NCBI GenBank assembly: GCA_021414245.1
Contig: JAIOOU010000004.1
Location: forward strand, 606,916-670,915
DNA length: 64,000 nucleotides
From: Chloroflexota bacterium
Lineage (GTDB): Bacteria; Chloroflexota; Anaerolineae; Anaerolineales; Villigracilaceae
Direction of reading: 5' to 3'
Shown here: piece after piece, positions 28,940-37,402 of the stretch
Numbering within the stretch: the stretch's first letter is position 1
Layout of the letters: the number at the start of each line of letters is the position of its first letter
Notes under the pieces: model-generated
Databases searched by the model: none
The model's input: the letters and a program-made list of their open reading frames with translations, nothing else
What the model was told of the DNA's origin: nothing
Program-made: the position numbers and the translations under genes

Positions 28940-30469
28940 TTATTTTGCGTATTCGGTTGAGCGGGTCTCCCGGATCACGGTCACGCGGATTTGGCCCGGA
29001 TATTGCATGGTTTCCTCGATCTTCTTGGCGATGTCGCGTGCCAGGCGGGCGGAGGACAGGTCATCGATCTGATCGGGCTTGACGAGGATGCGAACTTCGC
29101 GCCCGGCCTGGATGGCAAATGCCTGTTGCACGCCGTCAAAGGACATGGACATCTCTTCAAGGGAGCGGATGCGCTTGATATATGCTTCAAGGTCTTCGCG
29201 GCGGGCACCGGGGCGTGCGCCGGAGATGGCGTCTGCGGCTTCGGCAATGACAGCCTCCACGGTCTCCTGGTCCACTTCATGGTGGTGGGAGGCGATCGCA
29301 TTCACGACAATGGGATTCACGCCGTAGCGTTTGCAATATTCGGCGCCCAGACCGGCATGAGTGCCGTCCTGATTATGGTCCATGGCTTTGCCGATATCGT
29401 GCAGGAAGCCGCCTTGTTTGGCAAGCTCGATGTTGGCACCCAGCTCCGCGGCAAGAATTCCGGCCAACTTGGAGACTTCCACGGCATGCGCAAGCTGGTT
29501 CTGGCCGTAGGAAGTCCGGAATTTCAAGCGTCCCATCATTCGCAATACTTCAGTGTGAAGTCCGGTGACATTGGCCTCATAGGCTGCCTGCTCGCCGGCT
29601 TCATTAATAATTTTTTCGACAGCCTTGGTCTCGTCTTCAATGATCTTTTCGATGTGCGCCGGATGAATGCGTCCATCCAGGACCAGTTTTGCCAGGGAGC
29701 GCCGCCCAATTTCACGGCGGACAGAGTCGAAACAGGAAACAGTCACAGAATCCGGTGTATCGTCCACGATCACATCCACACCGGCAGCCTGTTCAAAGGC
29801 CTTGATGTTGCGTCCATTGCGGCCTACGATGCGGCCCTTCATTTCCTCACTGGGAAGGGTGACGACCGCGCGGGTCACTTCCGCCACGTGTTCCGAAGCG
29901 ACACGTTGGATGGCATCCGCGATCAACTTGCGGGCACGTTTTTCGCCTTCTTCACGGGCTTCAGCTTCGATCTGGCGGATGATGCGGGCCATATCCCCGC
30001 GGGCTTCCTTTTCAACCGCAGCGAACAGGTCCTTGCGCGCCTCATCCTGCGTCATCTGTGCGATCGATTCAAGCTTTTTCACCTGATCTTCATACAACTT
30101 GTCAATGTCGTTGGCGCGCTTGTCCACCTGCGATTGACGTTTGTTCAGCGTTTGTTCGCGCAGTTCCATTTTATCGAAGCGGCTGTCAAGCTCGGAGCGG
30201 CGTTTGTCGAGGCGTTCCGTTTCCTTGCTTAATTCAAGACGGCGTTCCTTCGTTTCAGCTTCAGACGCCTTTAATATCTTGGCGGCATTCTCGCGTGCGC
30301 CACTTTCGATCAGGCGCGCCTGTGAATTTGCAGCCTTTAAAATGTCATCGGCTTTTTCCTGTCTTGCCTTTGCGGCGCGGTCGGCTTGATATCGATGGAA
30401 AAGATACCCAGCCACGACGCCCACAACAAGCGCCAGTACATCTATCAATAGATTGAGCGGGTTCATCAT
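28940..30469 (-). CDS. rny: Ribonuclease Y
   Basis: A 509-residue membrane-anchored endoribonuclease that starts mRNA decay. An N-terminal transmembrane helix (LLIDVLALVVGVVAGYLF) is followed by a long coiled coil (about 30-190), a KH RNA-binding domain (about 200-265, MKGRIVGRNGRNI) and an HD domain with the metal-binding HDIGKAMD near residue 360 and SHHHE later. Length is typical. Its ATG overlaps the stop of recX by 4 bp, an arrangement common outside proteobacteria. Confidence 0.97.
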   Translation of the reverse strand: MMNPLNLLIDVLALVVGVVAGYLFHRYQADRAAKARQEKADDILKAANSQARLIESGARENAAKILKASEAETKERRLELSKETERLDKRRSELDSRFDKMELREQTLNKRQSQVDKRANDIDKLYEDQVKKLESIAQMTQDEARKDLFAAVEKEARGDMARIIRQIEAEAREEGEKRARKLIADAIQRVASEHVAEVTRAVVTLPSEEMKGRIVGRNGRNIKAFEQAAGVDVIVDDTPDSVTVSCFDSVRREIGRRSLAKLVLDGRIHPAHIEKIIEDETKAVEKIINEAGEQAAYEANVTGLHTEVLRMMGRLKFRTSYGQNQLAHAVEVSKLAGILAAELGANIELAKQGGFLHDIGKAMDHNQDGTHAGLGAEYCKRYGVNPIVVNAIASHHHEVDQETVEAVIAEAADAISGARPGARREDLEAYIKRIRSLEEMSMSFDGVQQAFAIQAGREVRILVKPDQIDDLSSARLARDIAKKIEETMQYPGQIRVTVIRETRSTEYAK

Positions 30470-31122
30470 ATATCCTCATCTTCAAAATTTATTTGTTCCC
30501 CTTCCAAATGTGTTTCACTCCACGCACGGGTGACAATGGGCGCGATCACGGAGTAGGGGAATCCTCGGCGGGCGAGGAATTCAGATAGTTTTTTTCGAAA
30601 GTCGTTCCATTCCAGACCCTTGAGCCTGCCCAGCCTTTTTTGGGCTGCTTCGTAGGCCAGGGATTCTTCGTCCACCCCCGAAATTGCGGAGCTGACTGTT
30701 TCATCGTCGAGCCCTTTTTGGCGAAGTTCAACGGCAAGGGCCCGGCGACTGCGGGGGCGGAAAGTGCTGCGGTTTTCAACCCATGCTTGTGCAAATTCAT
30801 TGTCATTGGCAAGACCCGCCTTGCGAAGTCGCTCGATGGTTTCCTCGATCACTTCCTCGGGCATCTCGTGTTTACGCAGGTTTTGCCGAATTTCCTTTTC
30901 CGAACGGGCGCGATAGCTCAAAAAGAGCATGGCTTGTTGATAGGCCCATTCCCGTGAGTCTTCGGAAAGCAGCCTGGCGATCTTTTCATCGCTCAACTCG
31001 TCGCCTGTTTTCAGCCAGGCGGCGGTGATGCGCGCCACTCCAAAGGCGAACTCTCCATCAAGGTATATATTTACCCGATTGGGGTTCTTCTTCTGGACCG
31101 AAATGGCAGTTATCTTCTTCAT
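30466..31122 (-). CDS. recX: RecX-family regulatory protein
   Basis: A 218-residue three-helix-repeat protein of the RecX family, which modulates RecA filaments. Landmarks are VNIYLDGEFAFGV at the start, ALLFLSYRARSEKEIRQNL-like sequence near 85-100 (here AMLFLSYRARSEKEI), the GLANDNEFAQAWVENR helix and FLARRGFPYSVI near the end. It is translationally coupled to rny. No recA lies in the window and no LexA-type box is visible upstream. Confidence 0.93.
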   Translation of the reverse strand: MKKITAISVQKKNPNRVNIYLDGEFAFGVARITAAWLKTGDELSDEKIARLLSEDSREWAYQQAMLFLSYRARSEKEIRQNLRKHEMPEEVIEETIERLRKAGLANDNEFAQAWVENRSTFRPRSRRALAVELRQKGLDDETVSSAISGVDEESLAYEAAQKRLGRLKGLEWNDFRKKLSEFLARRGFPYSVIAPIVTRAWSETHLEGEQINFEDEDI

Positions 31123-31189
31123 TAAAAAGTCACAGCCAAGTTTTCCGCCCTTTCAGGTCGGCCCTGGCTGTGAAAAATGTCTGGGTTGG

Positions 31190-31435
31190 CTGAGCAGTCC
31201 TACGGTCCCGTGAGATACGGGGGTGGAACCCAATCAGCTTGCGTGATCGATTAAATCACGTTTGGCATCGGTTGTAGGGGTGAAGCCGGTCTCTTTAACA
31301 AAAAGCACCCTAAAAAGACTTCACAAAGCAACTCCCAAAATTGGGGGAGGGATCGTGCGCCAAATTTCCAGTCAAGTTTCAAGCAAGGCCGCGGACGGCG
31401 GAGGTTTCCTAGTTCAAACCTTCTCAGGTTTTCTT
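31190..31435 (+). ncRNA. Candidate structured RNA (uncharacterised)
   Basis: Several stems occur in order: CCCGT/ACGGG (31207-31221), CGTGAT/ATCACG (31242-31260), GTTG/CAAC (31271/31329) enclosing GTGAAG/CTTCAC (31280/31319), CTCCC/GGGAG (31332-31349), and three complementary blocks AGGTTT, AAACCT, AGGTTT (31402, 31416, 31426). Two places have mutually exclusive pairings: TAGGG-TG (31275) with CACCCTA (31306) competes with GTGAAG/CTTCAC, and the middle AAACCT can pair either way. A terminator-like hairpin follows at 31530. It could be a small RNA, a recX or glycan-operon leader, or a diverged known RNA such as 6S. Strand and ends are uncertain. Confidence 0.3.
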
Positions 31436-31529
31436 AATTATACATGAATTTTAATATTTGTTAACAATTACTTCCAAAGGGGTATTTTGCTGATCGCCGT
31501 ACCTCTCAAAGGAAGCATTTTCCGACAAT

Positions 31530-31554
31530 AAAAAGCAGGGCAGACCCTGTTTTT
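31530..31554 (+). terminator. Small hairpin with U-run
   Basis: CAGGG, a 4-nt loop and CCCTG are flanked by AAAAAG on one side and TTTTT on the other. No gene precedes it on the plus strand, so a non-coding transcript may end here. It would also work on the minus strand. Confidence 0.45.
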
Positions 31555-31653
31555 CCCATTATAATTTGCTTCACAATCAAAACCATCCATGCCTTGGTCA
31601 ATATTCAATATTCAGTCATATCCCCAAATTAATGCATGGATCTTGGAGCCATC

Positions 31654-33621
31654 ATGTCGATTCAAAAGCCCGAACCCAGCGGTGATGAAAGATATTTGCA
31701 GCGTTTTATTGCCTCCATAGGGATATTCCTAATTCTGGCCAGCCAGCTTCTGGTATTTTCCAAGCCGGTGACAGAGGATACTTTATATCCGCCGTACATG
31801 ACCGCCACATTGTTGGGTATGATGTTTTTCGGATTAAGTTTTTTCATCCGGCCCACCCCGGCCTGGAAAAAAATCTCCCTGTGGTTTGCCCCATCGCGAA
31901 AGGTTTTTTGGGTGACCATTGCCATTGCTCTTTCTGTCCTGACCGCGGTATCCATTTCACAATACATGGCCTTCACCCGGGTTAATTACATCCCCATCCT
32001 CATTATCTGGGTATTGGGCGGGGTGGCTTATCTTTATGCGTTCTCCGGCGATAATGATCTCGATGTCCATGCAATCCGATCCTGGCTCAAGGAGTATCGC
32101 ACCGAGATCGGCATCATCATTGCGATCATGGCAATGGGTGCGGTTTTTCGCCTTGTTCATCTCGGATCCATTCCGAAAGTCATGGATGGGGATGAGGGAT
32201 TAATTGGTATTTTTGCCCAAACGACCACGAGTGGAAAACTGGCCAACCCGTTTGCCTTATGGGAAAACATCGGTGCCATGTATCTGCAGGCAATGAACCT
32301 GATGTTTGAATTGTTCGGGATTTCCCTGTTTTCGTTGAGATTGCTGCCGGCACTTGGAGGCATACTGGCGATCCCGTGCATATACCTTTTCGCACGGCAG
32401 ATCGGCGGCCCAAGGATCGCCCTGCTGGCGGCATTCATGCTGGCAGCGTCGCATGCACACATTCACTTCAGCAGGATCGCATCCGTGGCGTATATCCAGG
32501 GCACCTGGCTTGTTCCGCTTGAGCTTTATTTTCTGCTGAGCGGCCTGGAGAAGCGCAACTCGTTTCGAACTGCATTGGGGGGTGTTTTGCTGGGGATGCA
32601 TTTCACCGTTTATTTTACGGCCCAGATCATGCTTGGTGTGTTGCTGATTTTTACATTCATTACGATGATCGGCTATCGAAGCTGGTTCAAACCCGCAACC
32701 GGCCCCGCTCTCGCCTTTTGGGGTGGGTTTGTATTAATGTTTCTTCCCGAATTAAATTTTATTGTTAAATTCCCCAATGAATTCCTGGCCAGGTTTGCCA
32801 GTGATGGAACTTTCCAATCCGGCTGGCTGCAGCAGCAAATGGCCATGACGGGCCAAAGCGCATTCGCAGTCCTGTTTGAGCGGGTGGTCCATGCCTTTTT
32901 GTCTCTTATCTATTACCCGTCTTTGGATTTTTATGGTTCATCGATCCCCGTTCTGAGTGTGATTTCGACAACTTTTTTCCTCCTGGGCCTGTTGATTACC
33001 TTGATCCATATCCGTGAACCCAAATATTTGTTATTAAATGGCTATTTCTGGGGCGTCACGGTCGCAGTCGGCGTGTTTGCGATCCCGCCATCGGCTGATA
33101 CCTATCGAATGCTGATGGCAGTTCCTCCGGCATTTATCATGGCCTCCATAGGATTGGATGCGGCGCTGGGTACGCTTTACGTAAGATGGAATAATTCGCG
33201 TGGTGCGTATGTGTTGGGCGCCGGTATTATCATGACCGGCCTGCTCATTTTTAATGTGTGGACCTATTTTGGCGATTTTGCCGGTAAGTGCCGTTATGGC
33301 GGTGACATCACTGCCCGCTTTGCCTCCTATTTGGGAGCCTATGCGCGCACGGTGGACCGCGATGCCAGCATCTATCTTTTAAGCGATGCCCAATATTTTT
33401 ATGGTTCTCATGCCTCGACGGATTTTTTGAGCCTGCAACACCCCATAACCAATTTTCCCGATTCAGTTGAGTCCATAGATGTCATTATTGGCGATGTAAT
33501 TGTTGCCAGCCCGGCACGCCTGGAAGAGTTGGAGATATGGGCGCGGGAACACCCCGGGGGTGTTCTCAAATCGGAATATGACTGTAATAACGAGATCCTG
33601 CTCAGCTATATCGTCCCGTAG
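31654..33621 (+). CDS. GT39-like membrane glycosyltransferase (ArnT/PMT type)
   Basis: A 655-residue polytopic protein with about 11-12 hydrophobic helices. The start at 31654 has GGAG 7 bases upstream; an in-frame ATG at 31636 would add six residues. The first extracytoplasmic loop carries the Asp-Glu pair (MDGDEGLIG, near residue 187) used by GT39 and ArnT enzymes to move sugars from polyprenyl-phosphate carriers to protein or lipid. A soluble tail of ~100 residues follows the last helix. It heads five genes with gaps of 8 bp or less, which supply a lipid-linked sugar donor and modified sugars; surface glycosylation is the likely purpose. Confidence 0.85.
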   Translation: MSIQKPEPSGDERYLQRFIASIGIFLILASQLLVFSKPVTEDTLYPPYMTATLLGMMFFGLSFFIRPTPAWKKISLWFAPSRKVFWVTIAIALSVLTAVSISQYMAFTRVNYIPILIIWVLGGVAYLYAFSGDNDLDVHAIRSWLKEYRTEIGIIIAIMAMGAVFRLVHLGSIPKVMDGDEGLIGIFAQTTTSGKLANPFALWENIGAMYLQAMNLMFELFGISLFSLRLLPALGGILAIPCIYLFARQIGGPRIALLAAFMLAASHAHIHFSRIASVAYIQGTWLVPLELYFLLSGLEKRNSFRTALGGVLLGMHFTVYFTAQIMLGVLLIFTFITMIGYRSWFKPATGPALAFWGGFVLMFLPELNFIVKFPNEFLARFASDGTFQSGWLQQQMAMTGQSAFAVLFERVVHAFLSLIYYPSLDFYGSSIPVLSVISTTFFLLGLLITLIHIREPKYLLLNGYFWGVTVAVGVFAIPPSADTYRMLMAVPPAFIMASIGLDAALGTLYVRWNNSRGAYVLGAGIIMTGLLIFNVWTYFGDFAGKCRYGGDITARFASYLGAYARTVDRDASIYLLSDAQYFYGSHASTDFLSLQHPITNFPDSVESIDVIIGDVIVASPARLEELEIWAREHPGGVLKSEYDCNNEILLSYIVP

Positions 33622-33629
33622 AGGCGGAT

Positions 33630-34376
33630 TTGGATCCCCTGGAATATGAACTCATGTATCGTGTGGAAGATCACCATTGGTGGTATCTTGGAATGGAGAA
33701 GATCACACGACGGCTGCTTGATCGTTGGCTGCCGGTCAAATCCCAGCTCCGCATCCTGGATGCGGGATGCGGAACGGGTGCGGCCATGACGACCTACCTG
33801 ACGGATTATGGAAAGGTTACTGGTGTGGATTTATACCCGCTGGCCCTGGAATTCTGCCGAAAAAGAAAGGCTTCGCGCCTTTCCCGCGCCTCCATCCTTG
33901 ACCTTCCATTTGCCCCGGCTTCCTTTGACCTTGTCACCAGTTTTGATGTTCTTTACGAGCGGGGCGTTTCCAATGAGATCTCCGCCTTGAGGGAATTTTC
34001 CCGCGTCCTAACTGTAAATGGACGAATTCTTCTGCGTCTGCCGGCCTATGACTGGTTACGCGGACAGCATGATAAGAGGATATATACGAACCGACGCTAT
34101 ACCAAAAAACTTGTCAGGGAATTGCTGGAACAAAGCGGTTTGGTGGTGGAGCATCTTTCCTACGCAAACACATTCCTCTTCCCACTGGCAGTTTTAAAAC
34201 GGCTGGGCGAAAAGCTCCTCCCGGCGAAGGACGAGCAGTCTGATCTTGAGATCCGCGTCGGCGTCTTCAACGGCATCTTAAAATTCATTCTGGCCGGTGA
34301 AGCGCCTCTTGTGGTATTCCCCGGACTTCCCTTTGGTTTAAGTGTGATTGCGGTCGGCCGAAAGGCGGGAATTTGA
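33630..34376 (+). CDS. SAM-dependent methyltransferase, class I
   Basis: A 248-residue protein beginning at a TTG with GAGG 6 bases upstream. The SAM-binding motif I reads LDAGCGTGAAM (about 46-56); an acidic post-I residue (VDLYP) and FDLVTSFDVLYERG (motif IV region) follow. Such enzymes in glycan operons methylate sugars or lipid carriers. The C-terminus has a hydrophobic stretch (FPGLPFGLSVIAV). It begins 8 bp after the GT39-like gene and its stop overlaps the next ATG. Confidence 0.87.
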   Translation: MDPLEYELMYRVEDHHWWYLGMEKITRRLLDRWLPVKSQLRILDAGCGTGAAMTTYLTDYGKVTGVDLYPLALEFCRKRKASRLSRASILDLPFAPASFDLVTSFDVLYERGVSNEISALREFSRVLTVNGRILLRLPAYDWLRGQHDKRIYTNRRYTKKLVRELLEQSGLVVEHLSYANTFLFPLAVLKRLGEKLLPAKDEQSDLEIRVGVFNGILKFILAGEAPLVVFPGLPFGLSVIAVGRKAGI

Positions 34377-35119
34377 TGGACAATACTGTCCGTCAAATTC
34401 AGAGCGTAAGCGCGGTGTTCCCTGCATATAACGATGGCGGCACAATTGCGAGCATGGTTGCCGCTGCGCGGGTTGCTTTAAGTAGGGTCACAGATAATTA
34501 TGAAATTGTTGTTGTCAATGATGGAAGCTCGGATTATACCGCGGTCGTTTTGGATGAAATGGCCGCCAGATATCCCGAACTTCGGGTGATCACCCATTCG
34601 TCAAACAGGGGCTATGGTGCAGCGCTGCGTTCGGGATTTTCCGCTGCAATAAAAGACTGGGTCTTTTATACTGATGGCGACTCCCAATATAACCCTTTGG
34701 AGTTGGTGGACCTGGTGCAGGCGCTTCAGGATGGGGTGGACGTTGTCAATGGCTATAAATTGACCCGGAACGACTCGTTTCTCCGAATAATGATCGGACG
34801 TACGTATCATTATCTGGTAAAGTTCCTCTTCGGGATCCATATTCGTGATGTGGACTGCGATTTTCGGTTAATACCAAGGCGGATTTTGGAGGAGATCGAG
34901 CTGAAAAGTGTCAGTGGCGCAATTTGCCTGGAACTGGTTAAAAAAATCGAGGATGCCGGATATGTTTTTGCGGAAATTCCGGTGAATCATTACTCACGAA
35001 AATATGGTGTATCCCAATTTTTCGTGCCCTGGCGAATTTTCCGCACCCTGCGCCAGATTGCCGGACTATATTGGATGCTGGTCGTTCGAAGGGAACATTT
35101 GCACACCAAAAAATCATAA
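34376..35119 (+). CDS. GT2 glycosyltransferase, dolichol-phosphate-mannose-synthase-like
   Basis: A 247-residue GT-A enzyme from the ATG at 34376, which overlaps the preceding stop by one base (TGATG). Motifs are SAVFPAYNDGGTI, VVNDGSSD and the metal-binding YTDGDSQYNP. It has no membrane helices at the C-terminus, as in the short DPMS class. It would transfer a sugar from a nucleotide donor to polyprenyl phosphate in the cytoplasm, giving the donor used by the GT39-like enzyme two genes upstream. Confidence 0.9.
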   Translation: MDNTVRQIQSVSAVFPAYNDGGTIASMVAAARVALSRVTDNYEIVVVNDGSSDYTAVVLDEMAARYPELRVITHSSNRGYGAALRSGFSAAIKDWVFYTDGDSQYNPLELVDLVQALQDGVDVVNGYKLTRNDSFLRIMIGRTYHYLVKFLFGIHIRDVDCDFRLIPRRILEEIELKSVSGAICLELVKKIEDAGYVFAEIPVNHYSRKYGVSQFFVPWRIFRTLRQIAGLYWMLVVRREHLHTKKS

Positions 35120-36108
35120 TGGATATTGCAGCCGTTTATTTTCGTCAAAGGATTTTGATCACCGGGGGATTGGGTTTTATTGGGAGTAATCTTGCGCGCA
35201 AGTTACTGGAGCTTGGTGCGGTGGTCACCATCGTTGACAACCTCGACCCTGATCTGGGCGGGAGTCTTTTTAATGTGGAGGATATCAAGGAGCAGATTCG
35301 GATCGTTCAGGCGGATATTTGCGATGAACGCGAAATGAAGACTGTCATCGAGGATCAGGATTATTTATTTAATCTTGCAGGGCAGGCAAGTCATCTGGGA
35401 AGCATGCAGGACCCCTTTAAGGATGTAACCGTTAATGCGGTGGGGACTTTAAAACTCCTGGAAGTTTGCAGGCTGTACAATCCCAAAGTCAGGATTGTGT
35501 ATGCAGGGACCCGGCAGGTATATGGCCGTCCGACATATCTTCCGGTTGATGAGAATCATTCTCTAATTCCACTTGATAATAACGGGGTCAGCAAGCAGGC
35601 GGGCGAAATGTATCATATTGTCTACCATCGAGTCCATGGAATGGCGACCTGTGTATTAAGAATGACAAATGTGTATGGTCCCCGCATGAGGATCAAGGAC
35701 GACCATTTGACATTTATCGGCTGGTGGTTCCACCAGCTTTTGACGGGAAAGGATATTGAAATATTTGGGGATGGCAAGCAGATAAGGGATCTGAATTATG
35801 TCGATGATGTTGTCAATGCCCTGCTGTTGTGTGCGGCCCATCCCGCGGCCCGTGGAAAAATATACAATTTGGGCGGTGAACCGGTTGATCTGTTGAATCT
35901 CGCCCGTTTGATGGTCGAAGGGAACGGAGGCGGACAATATGTCATTGTGCCTTTCCCGGAAGACCGGAAAAGGATCGATGTGGGGGATTATTATGGCGAT
36001 TACACCCTCATTAAAACAGAGGTGGGCTGGCAGCCGCAAACCACTCTTCGTGAAGGTATTGCGAGACTTTTGGAATACTACCGCATGAACCTGGAACATT
36101 ATTTGTAG
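35119..36108 (+). CDS. NAD-dependent epimerase/dehydratase (extended SDR) lacking the usual Tyr
   Basis: A 329-residue protein starting at the ATG that overlaps the previous stop (TAATG); the longer frame to 35071 is rejected. The nucleotide-binding motif is [11 protein letters not shown] with VDN for NAD(H). In sugar epimerases the active site reads YxxxK; here the equivalent segment is [10 protein letters not shown] (about 160), keeping Lys but with Asn in place of Tyr. TRQVYG and [11 protein letters not shown] are otherwise typical. The change may mark a dehydratase or isomerase-like subfamily, or altered chemistry. It precedes an aminotransferase by 1 bp, suggesting joint synthesis of an amino sugar. 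Confidence 0.88.
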   Translation: MDIAAVYFRQRILITGGLGFIGSNLARKLLELGAVVTIVDNLDPDLGGSLFNVEDIKEQIRIVQADICDEREMKTVIEDQDYLFNLAGQASHLGSMQDPFKDVTVNAVGTLKLLEVCRLYNPKVRIVYAGTRQVYGRPTYLPVDENHSLIPLDNNGVSKQAGEMYHIVYHRVHGMATCVLRMTNVYGPRMRIKDDHLTFIGWWFHQLLTGKDIEIFGDGKQIRDLNYVDDVVNALLLCAAHPAARGKIYNLGGEPVDLLNLARLMVEGNGGGQYVIVPFPEDRKRIDVGDYYGDYTLIKTEVGWQPQTTLREGIARLLEYYRMNLEHYL

Positions 36109-36109
36109 G

Positions 36110-37225
36110 ATGCAGGCTATCCCGTTCGTCGACCTGAACAAACAATACGAATCCATTCGTCGGGAATTGGACGAAGCCCTTTCACGTGTATTTACAAGAG
36201 GCTCCTTCATTCTGGGAGCGGAAGTTTCAGCTTTTGAAAGGGAGTTCGCCGAATATTGCACGGTTTCCCACTCGATTGGAGTGGCATCCGGTACTGATGC
36301 TTTAAAACTTGCATTGCTCGCGTGCGGTATTGGCATGGGGGATGATGTAATCGTTCCTGCTCATACTGCGGTGGCGACGATCGCCGCGGTACATGCGGCT
36401 GGTGCGAACCCGCTTTTGGTGGATATTGACCCGGTTCGTTACACCCTTGACCCGGCTCTGCTTGCCCAGGCGGTAACCCCCCGGACATGTGCCATCATCC
36501 CAGTGCATTTATATGGTTGTCCGGCGGATCTGTTTCCCATTCTGCAATTTGCCCGGAAGCATAATTTGTTGGTGGTTGAAGATTGTGCCCAGGCACATGG
36601 AGCCGTCTATCAAGGCCGTAAAATTGGTTCATGGGGTGACATTGCGGCTTTTAGTTTTTATCCAACGAAGAACCTTGGCGGTTTTGGGGACGGGGGAGCT
36701 GTCCTTACCGGAGACCCTGCCAGGGCGGAGAAAGTTCGGCTCCTGCGTCAATATGGCTGGGCGGAACATTACATCAGTTCAGTCAGGGGCATCAATAGCC
36801 GCCTGGATGAATTGCAGGCCGCCATCCTGCGTGTTAAATTGAAATACCTGGACGAATGGAATGCATCCCGCAGAAAACTTGCCGGGTTGTATTATGAGTT
36901 ATTGTCGGGAACCGAATTGACTTTACCCGCCCAACCAGCGGATGCAAGCCACGTTTTCCATCAATTTGTTGTACGCCATTCGCGGCGGGATCAATTGCGG
37001 GGATATTTGAAAGACTTGGGCATCCAGACCCTGGTCCACTATCCGGTTCCAATTCATCTTCAGCCGGCTTATGCCGACCTTGGCTGCCCCAAGGGAAGCC
37101 TGCCGGTTGCGGAGCGGGCCTCGCAGGAGGTCCTGTCTCTTCCCTTGTATCCAGAGCTGACCGAGGGAAATGTGGCTCGGATCTGCCGTGTCATTATTGA
37201 CTTCTTCAACCGCAAATCCCGATAA
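36110..37225 (+). CDS. DegT/DnrJ/EryC1/StrS-family sugar aminotransferase
   Basis: A 371-residue PLP-dependent aminotransferase acting on nucleotide-linked keto-sugars. Landmarks are the start [26 protein letters not shown] (cofactor phosphate binding), [20 protein letters not shown] (Asp contacting the PLP ring) and the Schiff-base Lys in [17 protein letters not shown]. Length is normal. It is the last gene of the glycan operon; together with the upstream epimerase/dehydratase it should make an amino sugar. No terminator is obvious in the following 177 bp. Confidence 0.93.
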   Translation: MQAIPFVDLNKQYESIRRELDEALSRVFTRGSFILGAEVSAFEREFAEYCTVSHSIGVASGTDALKLALLACGIGMGDDVIVPAHTAVATIAAVHAAGANPLLVDIDPVRYTLDPALLAQAVTPRTCAIIPVHLYGCPADLFPILQFARKHNLLVVEDCAQAHGAVYQGRKIGSWGDIAAFSFYPTKNLGGFGDGGAVLTGDPARAEKVRLLRQYGWAEHYISSVRGINSRLDELQAAILRVKLKYLDEWNASRRKLAGLYYELLSGTELTLPAQPADASHVFHQFVVRHSRRDQLRGYLKDLGIQTLVHYPVPIHLQPAYADLGCPKGSLPVAERASQEVLSLPLYPELTEGNVARICRVIIDFFNRKSR

Positions 37226-37343
37226 TATACTCATCCCTGCCAGAACTTTTTGCCTGAGCGGGGTAAGAATATATGGGATTTGGTCTCCCGACCCCCAAAA
37301 TTGTGACAAAAGGAACTACTCGCTTTGGGCAAGTCGTGCGATA

Positions 37344-37357
37344 ATTTACATGTAAAT
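37344..37357. promoter_or_regulatory. 14-bp palindrome upstream of the malic enzyme gene
   Basis: ATTTACATGTAAAT is perfectly symmetric and lies 45 bp before the malic enzyme ATG, next to a GATAAT box. It may be an operator; no cognate regulator is nearby. Confidence 0.4.
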
Positions 37358-37402
37358 ATCCCAATTGAAATTCTCAAACTGTTATAAATCACAGGAGACA
37401 CT

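Larger units (their letters stand above)
31123..31653. other. 531-bp gene-free interval between recX and the glycan operon
   Basis: No protein-coding region is credible here. The left two-thirds are rich in short perfect stems, described under the candidate RNA. The right third has a small hairpin with U-run (31530-31554) and a TATAAT box at 31560-31565 that may serve the glycan operon. A palindrome TTGTTAACAA lies near 31457. Confidence 0.7.

Noticed and set aside
28991..30232. 413-codon plus-strand ORF opposite rny
   Set aside because: It is an antisense shadow of rny; no RBS and a composition typical of a reversed coding strand.
31218..31231. T-box-like motif GGGTGGAACC
   Set aside because: There is no specifier stem, no following terminator/antiterminator of T-box form and no tRNA-synthetase or amino-acid gene downstream.
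31402..31431. tRNA-like T arm (AGTTCAAACC)
   Set aside because: The flanking bases do not make a 5-bp T stem and no acceptor or anticodon arm can be drawn.
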